Shown here: positions 1 to 10,222 of the stretch, piece by piece | Numbering within the stretch: position 1 is the first letter of the stretch | Layout: every line of letters begins with the position of its first letter | DNA from: CAZFAT01 sp964517075 | Lineage (GTDB): Bacteria > Acidobacteriota > Vicinamibacteria > Vicinamibacterales > SCN-69-37 | Direction of reading: 5' to 3' | DNA: 14,718 bases | Assembly (NCBI GenBank): GCA_964517075.1 | Contig: CAZFAT010000278.1 | Location: forward strand, 1-14,718 | Notes under the pieces: model-generated | Seen by the model: the letters and a program-made list of their open reading frames with translations, nothing else | What the model was told of the DNA's origin: nothing | Databases searched by the model: none | Translations under genes and position numbers: made by a program

Positions 1-236
1 AGCAGCAGCGGGTGGCCGTCGCGCGGGCGCTGGTCTGTCAGCCCTCGCTGCTCCTGGCCGATGAACCGACCGGCAACCTCGACGAAGCGACCGCCAGCGA
101 TCTCCAGCGGCTCATCCGCGACATGCATCGGGAAGCCCATCTGACATCCGTCATCGTGACCCACAACCCGACGTTCGCCGCGTCGTGCGACCGTGTCCTC
201 CGGCTCGAGGGCGGACGGCTGGTCCAGCCGGGTTGA
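1..236 (+). CDS. lolD: LolD/MacB-type ABC transporter ATP-binding protein, C-terminal fragment
   Basis: This is the 3' end of an ABC ATPase that begins outside the window; the frame is open from base 3 and stops with TGA at 234-236. It encodes the tail of the signature motif (QQRVAVARAL), the Walker B and D-loop segment LLLADEPTGNLD, and the H-loop histidine in VIVTHNP. It then ends with the short C-terminus typical of LolD and MacB-type ATPases, which have no extra domain after the nucleotide-binding fold. LolD powers LolCE, which releases lipoproteins from the inner membrane for transport to the outer membrane. The envelope genes downstream fit that role. The assignment to LolD rather than another MacB/FtsE-like efflux ATPase rests on the DEPTGNLD segment and on context, because the N-terminal half is not visible. 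Confidence 0.82.
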   Translation, partial: QQRVAVARALVCQPSLLLADEPTGNLDEATASDLQRLIRDMHREAHLTSVIVTHNPTFAASCDRVLRLEGGRLVQPG

Positions 237-324
237 TTCGTCATCGGCGACCGCCGAAGCCGACGAACTCTAAGTGTCTCGAGCGGACTCTTTGGACACG
301 CGCGCCGGCCATCGGGAAAGAGGT

Positions 325-353
325 TTGACACCTCCGGGACCAGCAAGTACAGT
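325..353 (+). promoter_or_regulatory. Sigma70-like promoter upstream of the fulvocin-like gene
   Basis: A perfect -35 hexamer TTGACA (325-330) is followed by exactly 17 bases and then TACAGT (348-353), a fair -10 hexamer. Transcription would start near 360, about 30 bases before the GTG start at 393. An AGGAG ribosome-binding site lies at 382-386. This is the best promoter match noticed in the window, and it places the three following genes under their own transcription start, separate from lolD. It is a prediction from consensus and spacing only. Confidence 0.6.
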
Positions 354-392
354 CCGGCGTCACCCCCGTCATTTGCATCCCAGGAGTCTGCC

Positions 393-1109
393 GTGACCGT
401 CAGGATTCACCGTCGTTTCTCCCGAAGCTTGGTCACCATTGCGCTGACGATTGCGCTGACCCTCCCCGTCGAGATCGTGCTGCTCGAAGCGCTGGCGACC
501 CCTGAGGAAGAGGCTGCGGTGTATGAATGGGTGGCGAGTCTCTCGACTCAGGAACTGGATCTGGTGGCCGACCAGGTGTCCTTCTATCCGGAGGCGTACC
601 GCAAGGAAGTGATGCGGGCGCTGAGGCCCGAGCGGCGGTCCGAGGTCTGGCGCGATCACATCAAGACCTACGTCGCCGAACGGCCGTGGCTGTCGGCCGA
701 CGTGATCCCGGTGCTGGAGGCCGCGATCGCGCTGGCGACGCCGCAGGCCCTGTCCAGCCCCAGCGAGGCGGACCGGGCGCAGATCCGGTTAGTAGCTGAA
801 CAGGTCGAGAATCTGCTGGGCCGGGAAGAGGCCGAGTACCTTCTGTATCGCCTGGGCCCGCGCGACGAATTCCAGATTGCGTCGGCCGAGCCGCTGCGCA
901 TGCGCCTCGGGAACTTCGTGCGGGGCCTGATGGTGGCCGAAGCGCGCATTGCTGGGTGCTCCTGTGCGCTTTCGTGGGGCTGCGACGGGTATTCCACGCA
1001 TTGCTCGAGTCTGCTGGAATGCGAGCCCGACGAGGAATGGCCCATGTGCGGCTGGATGTGGGAGGAGCCCTGCGATGGGCGTTGCGCCGCAGGCACCGAG
1101 GGAAGCTGA
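393..1109 (+). CDS. Bacteriocin fulvocin C-related protein (cysteine-rich C-terminus)
   Basis: A 238-residue protein with a GTG start 6 bases after AGGAG (382-386). Residues 1-35 have basic residues followed by a hydrophobic stretch (about 12-31), consistent with a signal peptide or membrane anchor. Residues 36-185 are helical, charged and cysteine-free. The last 50 residues contain all eight cysteines (C189, C191, C197, C204, C210, C219, C227, C231), spaced C-x-C-x5-C-x6-C-x5-C-x8-C-x7-C-x3-C and ending CDGRC. This matches, from memory, the family annotated as fulvocin C-related; fulvocin C of Myxococcus fulvus is a small bacteriocin of about 45 residues with four disulfides. I infer a precursor with a leader or carrier region and a disulfide-rich C-terminal unit. 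Whether it is cleaved or toxic is unknown. A thioredoxin-like gene follows, which suits disulfide formation. It could instead be a structural or signalling envelope protein. Confidence 0.72.
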   Translation: MTVRIHRRFSRSLVTIALTIALTLPVEIVLLEALATPEEEAAVYEWVASLSTQELDLVADQVSFYPEAYRKEVMRALRPERRSEVWRDHIKTYVAERPWLSADVIPVLEAAIALATPQALSSPSEADRAQIRLVAEQVENLLGREEAEYLLYRLGPRDEFQIASAEPLRMRLGNFVRGLMVAEARIAGCSCALSWGCDGYSTHCSSLLECEPDEEWPMCGWMWEEPCDGRCAAGTEGS

Positions 1110-1135
1110 CGTTAAATCCTAGCCCAGAGCTCGCG

Positions 1136-1675
1136 GTGCGCGTCACAGTCCACGAAACCCAGCTACGGTGGCTCACCGGAGCGGTCGTCTGCACATGTGT
1201 CGCACTGGTGATCGCGACGAGCGCGGCGGTCGCGTTTCCTCGATTCCGACATTTGCTGGGGTATTCGGTCGACTCGCAGGTTTACCGGGTTGGCGACCTG
1301 ATAGATGTTCCACCCGAAACATACCGGCGCACGCCCTACAGCCTGATCGTTTTTGCGCGCGCAAGTTGCGAGGCCTGTCAGGCTGCGCGCCCAGTGCTGG
1401 CCGACCTTGTCAATCAGATAAGACACGATCCCAACTACCGCGTCGTCTTAGTGATGCCTTCGGGAAGCCCCGCGGAAGGACTCGACTACGTCCGGCAGCT
1501 CGGGCTTCCCGAGTCAAGTTTTGTACCGGAGGTGCTAAGACAGTTCAGGGTGAGGGGAGTCCCGACAGCCTTGCTCGTAGACCATCGGGGCACAATCCTC
1601 GGGGTGTCCGAAGGGCTGGGCGATCCGTTTCACGCGCTGACGCGCTTGGTCCTGTCGAGGGTGAATCCTTCTTGA
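1136..1675 (+). CDS. Membrane-anchored thioredoxin-like (TlpA/DsbE-like) protein
   Basis: From the GTG at 1136 this is 179 residues. The frame is open further upstream, but that part overlaps the fulvocin-like gene and looks non-coding; no strong ribosome-binding site decides the start. One membrane segment (about 14-34) would leave the rest outside the cytoplasm. A thioredoxin fold follows: a beta strand SLIVFARAS leads into the CEAC active site (C78, C81), and a GVPT cis-proline loop at 141-144 precedes the ALLVDHRGTIL strand. That is the layout of TlpA, ResA and DsbE-type thiol-disulfide proteins. It starts just after the eight-cysteine protein, so its likely substrate is that protein, either to form or to correct disulfides. 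Codon use is less GC-biased than in the flanking genes, with codons such as ATA, AGA and CTA. Redox direction cannot be read from sequence. Confidence 0.75.
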   Translation: MRVTVHETQLRWLTGAVVCTCVALVIATSAAVAFPRFRHLLGYSVDSQVYRVGDLIDVPPETYRRTPYSLIVFARASCEACQAARPVLADLVNQIRHDPNYRVVLVMPSGSPAEGLDYVRQLGLPESSFVPEVLRQFRVRGVPTALLVDHRGTILGVSEGLGDPFHALTRLVLSRVNPS

Positions 1676-1682
1676 CTCTCTG

Positions 1683-4310
1683 ATGGATTCGCTTAGCCGG
1701 ATCGCCTTCTCGGTCGGGTACGTCCTTCTAGTCCTTACGTTCGCCTCTTCCGCTTACGCCGTCTGGCGCCTCCGCCAGCGTCAACGTCTCGACATCCTTT
1801 TTTTCATCAGCGTGCTGGCGCTCGTACCGTTCTTTCGACAATCGAGCGAAGAGCTCCTGGTCGTCAGATGGGCCCTTCTATTGCTCCTGCCATATGCGCT
1901 GTGCCGGTTACTGCAGCACTTCCGAACCATTTCGAGCAGCACCTTGTTGTTGGTGAAGCTGGTGGTAGTGATTGGTCCCCTCTTATACGTTTTTCGATCT
2001 CAGTTCGCTCCGACGCCAGTGGCGGAGGCGCTTCAGATCTACATGACCTCGATGTTCGTCTATGCGAGCTTGGCCTTCGCGCTTGAGGGGCATCAAGCGG
2101 CTGGGATCGTTCGTCGTCGTCTGGTGCTGGCCTCTATGGGCAGCGCCTTTTTCGGCGCGACTTTCGCACTGGGCGCATTTGCCGGAGTTGCCAATCGCTT
2201 AACGGTCCCCGGCGAGTTCAGCGTGATCCTCAACGCCCTTGCCCTCGGCTGCTTCTACCTGACCTTCAGCATGCCCCGCGGCTTGTTGTCGCGCTGGCAG
2301 CGCAACGAGCAGGCAACCTACCTGACGCGCGTCATGAATCGCGATCCGGAAACACGTGGCACCCTGGCCGCCCAGGATCTGTTTGACGCCGTCAGCCGCA
2401 GTGTCGGCAGCGGCGCCACGTTTGTCGCGTTGAAGGACCAGCCCGAGTCGACCGCGCTGGTCGTCAGGGCCGCGAATTCGCCGACCCTGGTGGGCGCCAC
2501 GTTCACGCCGGGCGAGGGACTCTTCGGTCAGGTCAGCCACTCGGGCACGGCCGCGATGGGTCCGACCGCCATGTGCGAGACGGACATCGCCCCACGGCTC
2601 CAGCCGCTGGGCTCGCACGTCGTCGTCGCGCCCATCGCGACGTCCACGTCGTCGTGGGGCGTCGTGACCGCCGTGCAGCGCCGCGGCACGCTGTTCCCCG
2701 AGGACGATCTCGCCAGCCTCTCGCAGCTCGCCAAGTACGCCGCGGCCGCGCTCGACCACGCGCACCTCATGACCGAGCGCCGCGACCGCGCCCGGCGCGC
2801 GGCGGACCGTCGCCTCCACGAGCTGGAGCTGCGCGTGGGGTTGATGCTCGACAGCATCAAGGATTACGCCATGGCGGTGCTGGACGCCGACGGGCGCGTG
2901 GCCGCCTGGCACGTCGGGGCGGAGCAGTTGTTCGGTGGTCCCGGCGATCGGATCAAAGGCCAGTCGGCCGCGCCCCTGTTCGACCTGTCGCCGGAGGCGT
3001 TCGAGGGCTGGCTGGACGAAGCCCGCCGGCGCGGCCACGCTGAGCGCGAGGGGACCTGCCGGCGCACCGATGGCACCGCGTTTCTGGGCACGACAACGAT
3101 CCGGCCCCTCGATGACGAGTCGGGCGACCTGCCGGGGTTCGTGGTCGTCACGCGCGATATCACCGAGCAGCGAAGCCTGGAGGACCGGCTCCGGCAGGGC
3201 CAGAAGATGGAAGCCATCGGCCAGCTCGCCGGCGGCATCGCGCACGACTTCAACAACCTGCTCACGGCGATTCTCGGCTACGCCGAGTGGCTCAATCGCG
3301 ATCTGGCGGGGGATGCGCGCCTGGGCCACGTCACCGAAATCCAGAAGGCCGCCGAGCGCGCCGCCGATCTGACCGGCCAGCTTCTCGCGTTCAGCCGGCG
3401 CCGGATGCTCGAGCCGGCGACCATCGATCTCGGGACGCTCATCGCGGATCTGCTGCCGATGCTGCGCCGGCTAATCGGCGAGCAGATCGTGATCGTGGAC
3501 CAGATCCCGGCGACGCTGCCGACCATCCTCGGTGACCGCAGCCAGGTCGAGCAGATCATCCTGAACTTGGTCGTGAACGCGCGTGACGCCATGCCCGCGG
3601 GCGGGCGGCTGACGATCGCGGCGCACGTCGAGCGGCGCGACGACGTCCGGTCCGACGGCCTGCCGCCCGGCGCCTACGTCGGCCTCGAGGTCAGCGACAC
3701 GGGCATCGGCATGGACACCGAGACGCAGCGGCGGGCCTTCGAGCCCTTCTTCACGACGAAAGAGGTGGGCCGCGGTACCGGCCTCGGCCTGTCGACCGTG
3801 TACGGCATCGTTCAGCAGATGAGAGGCACGATCACGCTCGACAGCCAGGTCGGGGCCGGCACCACGCTCCGGCTGCTCTTTCCTGAAACCGCCGGCGATG
3901 TCGCGGCGGCCAGCACCCTCTCACCGGTCGAGACGATGCGCGGCGACGAGACGGTGCTGCTCGTGGAAGACGACGTCGCCGTGCGCAAGTTCCTGGGGCA
4001 GGTGCTGCAGGCGCACGGCTATACCGTGTTGACGGCCGAACATGCCGACTCGGCCTGCGCCCTCGCGACGTCGTTCAGTGAGCGGATTCACCTGGTGATC
4101 ACCGACGTCGTGATGCCGGGCAGCACGGGGCCGGAGCTGGTCCATCTGCTCCACGCCGGCCGCCCAGATCTCGCGGCGCTGTACATCTCGGGCTACGCCG
4201 ACCGGGTGCTCGATCACCACGCGCCGCCCCTCGCCCCGGGACAGCTCCTGATGAAGCCGTTTTCCTCGACGGAGCTCCTCACGCGCATCCGGCAGATTCT
4301 CGCGGTCTGA
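1683..4310 (+). CDS. Hybrid histidine kinase: 7TM-like sensor, GAF, PAS, HisKA, HATPase_c, REC
   Basis: An 875-residue protein starting 7 bases after the thioredoxin-like gene. Residues 1-200 hold about seven hydrophobic segments (near 7-28, 38-50, 58-78, 85-104, 116-135, 147-170 and 178-195) with no large external loop. A GAF-like domain (about 225-358), a PAS domain (about 383-498, ending VVVTRDITEQ) and a HisKA region with H-box AGGIAHDFNN follow; the phosphoacceptor is His521. The ATPase domain has the N-box (N628, N632), DTGIGM (672-677) and the F/G2 region FEPFFTTKEVGRGTGLGL. A C-terminal receiver (about 756-875) has acidic residues E762, D763 and D764, phosphoacceptor D808 in ITDVVMP, and K858. 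There is no DNA-binding domain, so the signal must pass to a partner outside the window. Base composition changes within the gene, from about 53-60% GC in much of the membrane part to above 70% in parts of the cytoplasmic half. Confidence 0.9.
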   Translation: MDSLSRIAFSVGYVLLVLTFASSAYAVWRLRQRQRLDILFFISVLALVPFFRQSSEELLVVRWALLLLLPYALCRLLQHFRTISSSTLLLVKLVVVIGPLLYVFRSQFAPTPVAEALQIYMTSMFVYASLAFALEGHQAAGIVRRRLVLASMGSAFFGATFALGAFAGVANRLTVPGEFSVILNALALGCFYLTFSMPRGLLSRWQRNEQATYLTRVMNRDPETRGTLAAQDLFDAVSRSVGSGATFVALKDQPESTALVVRAANSPTLVGATFTPGEGLFGQVSHSGTAAMGPTAMCETDIAPRLQPLGSHVVVAPIATSTSSWGVVTAVQRRGTLFPEDDLASLSQLAKYAAAALDHAHLMTERRDRARRAADRRLHELELRVGLMLDSIKDYAMAVLDADGRVAAWHVGAEQLFGGPGDRIKGQSAAPLFDLSPEAFEGWLDEARRRGHAEREGTCRRTDGTAFLGTTTIRPLDDESGDLPGFVVVTRDITEQRSLEDRLRQGQKMEAIGQLAGGIAHDFNNLLTAILGYAEWLNRDLAGDARLGHVTEIQKAAERAADLTGQLLAFSRRRMLEPATIDLGTLIADLLPMLRRLIGEQIVIVDQIPATLPTILGDRSQVEQIILNLVVNARDAMPAGGRLTIAAHVERRDDVRSDGLPPGAYVGLEVSDTGIGMDTETQRRAFEPFFTTKEVGRGTGLGLSTVYGIVQQMRGTITLDSQVGAGTTLRLLFPETAGDVAAASTLSPVETMRGDETVLLVEDDVAVRKFLGQVLQAHGYTVLTAEHADSACALATSFSERIHLVITDVVMPGSTGPELVHLLHAGRPDLAALYISGYADRVLDHHAPPLAPGQLLMKPFSSTELLTRIRQILAV

Positions 4311-4334
4311 CCCGGGCCGGTCCCCCGCATGCCG

Positions 4335-4340
4335 TATAAT
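4335..4340 (+). promoter_or_regulatory. Perfect -10 hexamer upstream of clpC
   Basis: TATAAT occurs at 4335-4340 in the 76-base gap before clpC, 46 bases ahead of the ATG. This is notable in such GC-rich DNA. No recognisable -35 hexamer lies 16-18 bases upstream, where the sequence is GC-rich, so this is a half-supported promoter that could need an activator. It would separate clpC transcription from the kinase gene. Confidence 0.4.
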
Positions 4341-4386
4341 CGGGACAGGAATGCCATGCGCGGCCTCTCTCTGGGCGGACGTCTGA

Positions 4387-6831
<2,445 letters not shown>

Positions 6832-6895
6832 GAGCATCGGGAGCGCGTCCGGCAAACCCGTCAGCGCGCGTCACCCTTTGCGAGAGGCCCCTGCC

Positions 6896-9577
6896 GTGAC
6901 CAGTCTTCCTCGCGTCGGACTTGCCCTGGCCCTGCTGGCCCTGGCCGGCCCCGCCGCCGCGCAGCCCGCGGCGGCGCCGGTCAGCCCGCCGGTCACCCAG
7001 GTGGCCCCGTGTCCGGAGCTGCCCCCGGCGCAACTGCCGCCGGCCGGCTCGCCGACCCTGCTGCGCTGCATGCAGCTTGTCGCCCACCCCGTCAACGAGA
7101 CGATCGTGGACGGGACGACCTACCAGTACCACATCAAGACGCCGCTGCCCGATCCGGCCAAGGCCGTGTTTCCGGCCTATGACGAAGCCGCCGTCCTGGC
7201 CGACTTCTGGAACCTCTGGCGCACGAACTTCCTGGACAACCTCTGGGTGGAGGTCCTCGACGAGCCCTACCCGAACGGCGTGGCGGGCAAGCACGTGGTG
7301 TTCCACATCGAGGAACGCGCGCGGGTGAAGATCGTGGACTTCATGCCGGTGCCCGCCACCGACAAGCTGAAGATCGAGCTCTCGAAGATTGACGAGGCCC
7401 TGGCCGAGAACAACATCGAGATCCGGCTGGACTCCTTCGTCGACGCGGCGGCTATTCGCCGGGTGACCGGCCTCGTGCGCGATCTGTACGCCGAGCTGGG
7501 CTACACCGATCCCATCATCACGACCGATGTGACCGAACTGCCCGAGGGGCCCAAGCTTGTCCATCTCACGTTCAACGTCGATCCCGGTCCCAAGGTGCGG
7601 ATTGCCGAGATTGCCTTCGACGGCAACGAGGCCTTCAGCGACGGCAAGCTGCGCGGGCAGATGAAGGAGAACAAGCAGCGGTCGATGTTCATGGGTGTGG
7701 TGCCGTCGGGCGGCGACTACAAGGGGAGCCAGTTCGACGCCGACATCGAGCTGGTGTCCGAGTTCTACCGCAACGAGGGGTACGCACGCGCGCACCTGGG
7801 CGCGCCGCAGATTGAAGTGCTCGAGACGTCCGAGGATGGGAAGACGCAGGACATTATCGTGCACGTGCCGGTCGATGAAGGCCTCGAGTACCGCATCGGG
7901 AAGTTCGAGATTACCGGCGACGCCACGCTGCGTCACGAGGCCGTTCGTGCCCTCTTCGACATCAAGGAAGGCGATCGGTTCAGCCTGAAAAAGCTCCGTA
8001 AGGGGTTCGAGAAGGCCACCGAGATGTACGGGACGTTCGGGTTCTATCAGTGGCAGCCGATCCCCGAGCTCACACCGCGCGGCATCGATCCGGCGACCGG
8101 CCAGCCGATCGGCGAGGAGCCCCCGCCGCCGATCATGGACGTCACCCTGCGGATGCAGGAGGGTAAGCAGTTCTTCGTCAACCGCATCAGCTTCAACGGC
8201 AACACGACGACGCACGATGCCGTGATTCGGCGCGAGTTGCGGGTCTATGAGGGCGCCGTCTTCAATTCCGTGGCGCTCAAGGAAAGCGTGCGGCGGCTCA
8301 ACCAGCTCGGCTACTTCAAGCCGCTCGAGGGCAAGGAAGGCGAGCTCGACGTCGCCGCCACCCCCAACGCCGAGGACAAGGTCGACATCAAGCTGACCTT
8401 CGAGGAACAGAATCGCAACACCATCTCGTTCGGCGCCGGCGTCTCGCAGTTCGACGGCTTTTTCGGCCAGTTGTCGTTCCAGACGGCCAACTTCATGGGC
8501 CGCGGCGAAACCCTCGGGCTCTCGCTGCAGAAGGGTTCCCAGGCCCGGCAGTACCAGGTGTCCTTCACCGAGCCGTACCTGTTCAACCGGCCCATCACCG
8601 TCGGCATGGACGTGTTCAGCCGGCAGTACATCTACCCCTTCCAGTTCACGCAGGAGGCCACAGGCGGGAACTTCGTGTTCGGCGTGCCCCTGGCGGACTA
8701 CACGCGGTACTTCACGGCGTACAGCTACCAGCGGGTAAGGGTGTTCGACATCAACCCGGGCTACCTGACGCCCGACGCCCTCAATCAGAACCCGTTCCTC
8801 CGCGACTCGCTTCTGATCGACCAGGGGGGCAGCCGCATCGTCAGCAAGATCTCGCCGAGTGTGGTCTACAACACCGTCAACCAGCCGCTGTTCCCGAGCG
8901 CGGGCACGCGGTACACGATGGCGTTCGACTTCGCGGGCCTGGGCGGCAACACGTCGTTCTTCCAGACGCGGCTCGAGGGCATCTGGTACAAGCCCCTGAC
9001 GACGCGGATGTCGTTCGGAATCCGCGCCGAAGGGCAGTACATCCGTCCGTACGGCGACAACCCGACGCTGCCCATCTTCGAGAAGTTCTTTCTCGGCGGC
9101 GAGTACAGCGTGCGCGGGTTCGAAATCCGCAGCATCGGGCCGCGCGATCCGACCACCCGCGTCGTGACGGGCGGCAACAAGTCGCTGACGTTCAACGCCG
9201 AGTACTACATCAACCTGTTCGGGCCGCTGCGCCTCCTCGGGTTTTTCGACGCCGGGCAGGTTCGCGATGTCGGCCAGAACTTCGGCTGGAAGGAGGACGT
9301 GATTGCCCTCACCCAGCCGCCGGTGCCGCTCCTCATCGACCCGTTCGCGCGGAGCAACCTGCTCACGATCCCGGGGTCCATCAGACCGGTGGTCGTCGGG
9401 ACGACCAGCGCCTTCAAGACATCCACCGGCGTCGAGGTGCGGTTCATGATGCCGATGCTGAACGTACCCTTCCGGCTTATCGGCGCCTTCAACCCGCAGC
9501 GGACGGGCGTGCTCGACGGCAACTCGCAGCCGACGCCGCGCTTCACCTTCCGCTTCGCGGTCGGGACGACCTTCTGA
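6896..9577 (+). CDS. bamA: Outer membrane protein assembly factor BamA
   Basis: I chose the GTG at 6896 (893 residues) over the in-frame TTG at 6878: GAGAGG (6882-6887) sits at good spacing and the protein then begins with a clean signal peptide, cut near AAA/Q (22/23). A Pro/Ala-rich segment with two cysteines (C39, C58) follows. Residues about 72-500 form successive POTRA-like repeats; the clearest start near KVRIAEIAFDGNEAF, EYRIGKFEITGD and FFVNRISFNGN. The third of these carries a proline-rich insert (ELTPRG to EEPPPP). From about 505 a 16-strand-type barrel follows, with the diagnostic loop-6 motif VRGF (739-742) and a terminal phenylalanine (FAVGTTF), the usual outer-membrane beta-signal. 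BamA is the core insertase that folds beta-barrel proteins into the outer membrane. The skp/ompH chaperone gene downstream supports this, although a minus-strand gene separates them. Confidence 0.95.
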   Translation: MTSLPRVGLALALLALAGPAAAQPAAAPVSPPVTQVAPCPELPPAQLPPAGSPTLLRCMQLVAHPVNETIVDGTTYQYHIKTPLPDPAKAVFPAYDEAAVLADFWNLWRTNFLDNLWVEVLDEPYPNGVAGKHVVFHIEERARVKIVDFMPVPATDKLKIELSKIDEALAENNIEIRLDSFVDAAAIRRVTGLVRDLYAELGYTDPIITTDVTELPEGPKLVHLTFNVDPGPKVRIAEIAFDGNEAFSDGKLRGQMKENKQRSMFMGVVPSGGDYKGSQFDADIELVSEFYRNEGYARAHLGAPQIEVLETSEDGKTQDIIVHVPVDEGLEYRIGKFEITGDATLRHEAVRALFDIKEGDRFSLKKLRKGFEKATEMYGTFGFYQWQPIPELTPRGIDPATGQPIGEEPPPPIMDVTLRMQEGKQFFVNRISFNGNTTTHDAVIRRELRVYEGAVFNSVALKESVRRLNQLGYFKPLEGKEGELDVAATPNAEDKVDIKLTFEEQNRNTISFGAGVSQFDGFFGQLSFQTANFMGRGETLGLSLQKGSQARQYQVSFTEPYLFNRPITVGMDVFSRQYIYPFQFTQEATGGNFVFGVPLADYTRYFTAYSYQRVRVFDINPGYLTPDALNQNPFLRDSLLIDQGGSRIVSKISPSVVYNTVNQPLFPSAGTRYTMAFDFAGLGGNTSFFQTRLEGIWYKPLTTRMSFGIRAEGQYIRPYGDNPTLPIFEKFFLGGEYSVRGFEIRSIGPRDPTTRVVTGGNKSLTFNAEYYINLFGPLRLLGFFDAGQVRDVGQNFGWKEDVIALTQPPVPLLIDPFARSNLLTIPGSIRPVVVGTTSAFKTSTGVEVRFMMPMLNVPFRLIGAFNPQRTGVLDGNSQPTPRFTFRFAVGTTF

Positions 9578-9595
9578 GAGTGGTTGGCAGGTCTC

Positions 9596-9648
9596 GTAGC
9601 CGCCGGGCTTCAGCCCGGCGGACCGCAGGCCTGAAGGCCGGCGGCTAC
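9596..9648 (+). repeat. Palindromic REP-like repeat, copy A
   Basis: This 53-base element begins GTAGCCGCCGGGC and ends GGCGGCTAC. It contains an inner hairpin (CCGCCGGGC-TTCA-GCCCGGCGG) and a second weaker one around AGGCCT, and the whole is an imperfect palindrome. Its first 38 bases (9596-9633) are identical to the reverse complement of 10416-10453. It lies between the ends of two convergent genes (bamA and the minus-strand lipoprotein gene), where it could act as a bidirectional transcription terminator or mRNA-stabilising hairpin. No T-run follows the hairpin. Confidence 0.85.
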
Positions 9649-9663
9649 GTTGTGACACTCAAG

Positions 9664-9688
9664 ACTCAGAACTGAAAACTCAGAACTG
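9664..9688. repeat. Short tandem repeat, two copies of ACTCAGAACTG
   Basis: The 11-mer ACTCAGAACTG occurs at 9664-9674 and again at 9678-9688, separated by AAA, giving a 14-base period. It abuts the stop codon of the minus-strand lipoprotein gene and is AT-richer than its surroundings. Its function is unknown; it may be remnant low-complexity intergenic DNA that travels with the palindromic repeat beside it. Confidence 0.75.
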
Positions 9689-9690
9689 CT

Positions 9691-10107
9691 CTAAAAATGC
9701 TTCACTTCGATGGTGTAGTCGGTCGGAGCGGTGAGCTGGCCCACGTCGTTGAGCCGGGCACAGAACTCGGCCACTCCGGTCGCCGTGCCAATCAGCAGCT
9801 CATTGAGGATCGCCTGGTCGTCGGCAATCAGGACGTTGCACGACGTGCCCGTCCAGACGCCCAGTCCCATCCCGATGGTCACGGTGGACACGGGGGCAAG
9901 GACTTTGAGGGTGACGTTGATCTCGCCGACCTGGGTCGGCGTGAAGGTGTGGACAATGGCCCCGTTGACGGCCAGCGTGCCCGAGAAGGTCTTCGTGATG
10001 GGATCCACGGCGGGCGGGGGAGGCGGGGAAGTCGTCGTCTCGCAGCCGCCCACCGCCATTGCGGCGAGGGCGACGAGCGGAAGGGCGCGGCGCAGTCGTA
10101 GGGGCAT
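9691..10107 (-). CDS. Small lipoprotein of unknown function
   Basis: The only supported minus-strand gene: 138 residues, ATG at 10107-10105, with AGGAG (plus-strand 10113-10117) 5 bases ahead. Residues 1-21 form a lipoprotein signal peptide (basic MPLRLRR, hydrophobic core, then VGGC), with lipidated C22. The +2 residue is Glu rather than Asp, which by the E. coli rule favours sorting to the outer membrane. A Thr/Ser/Pro-rich tether (CETTTSPPPPP) leads to a domain of about 105 residues rich in alternating beta-strand patterns (FSGTLAVNGAIVHTFTP, INVTLKVL, YTIEVKHF) with two cysteines (C90, C106) that could pair. The strand pattern resembles pre-peptidase C-terminal (PPC)-like beta-sandwiches, but I do not recognise a specific family. 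It is flanked by inverted copies of a palindromic repeat and splits bamA from ompH, so it may be a later insertion. Confidence 0.82.
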   Translation of the reverse strand: MPLRLRRALPLVALAAMAVGGCETTTSPPPPPAVDPITKTFSGTLAVNGAIVHTFTPTQVGEINVTLKVLAPVSTVTIGMGLGVWTGTSCNVLIADDQAILNELLIGTATGVAEFCARLNDVGQLTAPTDYTIEVKHF

Positions 10108-10222
10108 GCGGGCTCCTGTCGGGTCGCCGGCACGATTCGCAAGGGTCCTGCCGGGGGCGTCCGACGCTTCACTAAGTGTACTCGGTGCCTGTCCTGGTCT
10201 GCAGGGCGGCGCCGTCTCGGGT

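Noticed and set aside
274..299. Weak hairpin GTGTC...GACAC after lolD
   Set aside because: The stem is short with an interrupted loop and no following T-run, so it is not supported as a terminator.
956..1135. Upstream extension of the thioredoxin-like gene into the fulvocin-like gene
   Set aside because: It would overlap the cysteine-rich coding end by about 150 bases, and the extra residues have no export signal. The GTG at 1136 gives an N-terminal membrane anchor.
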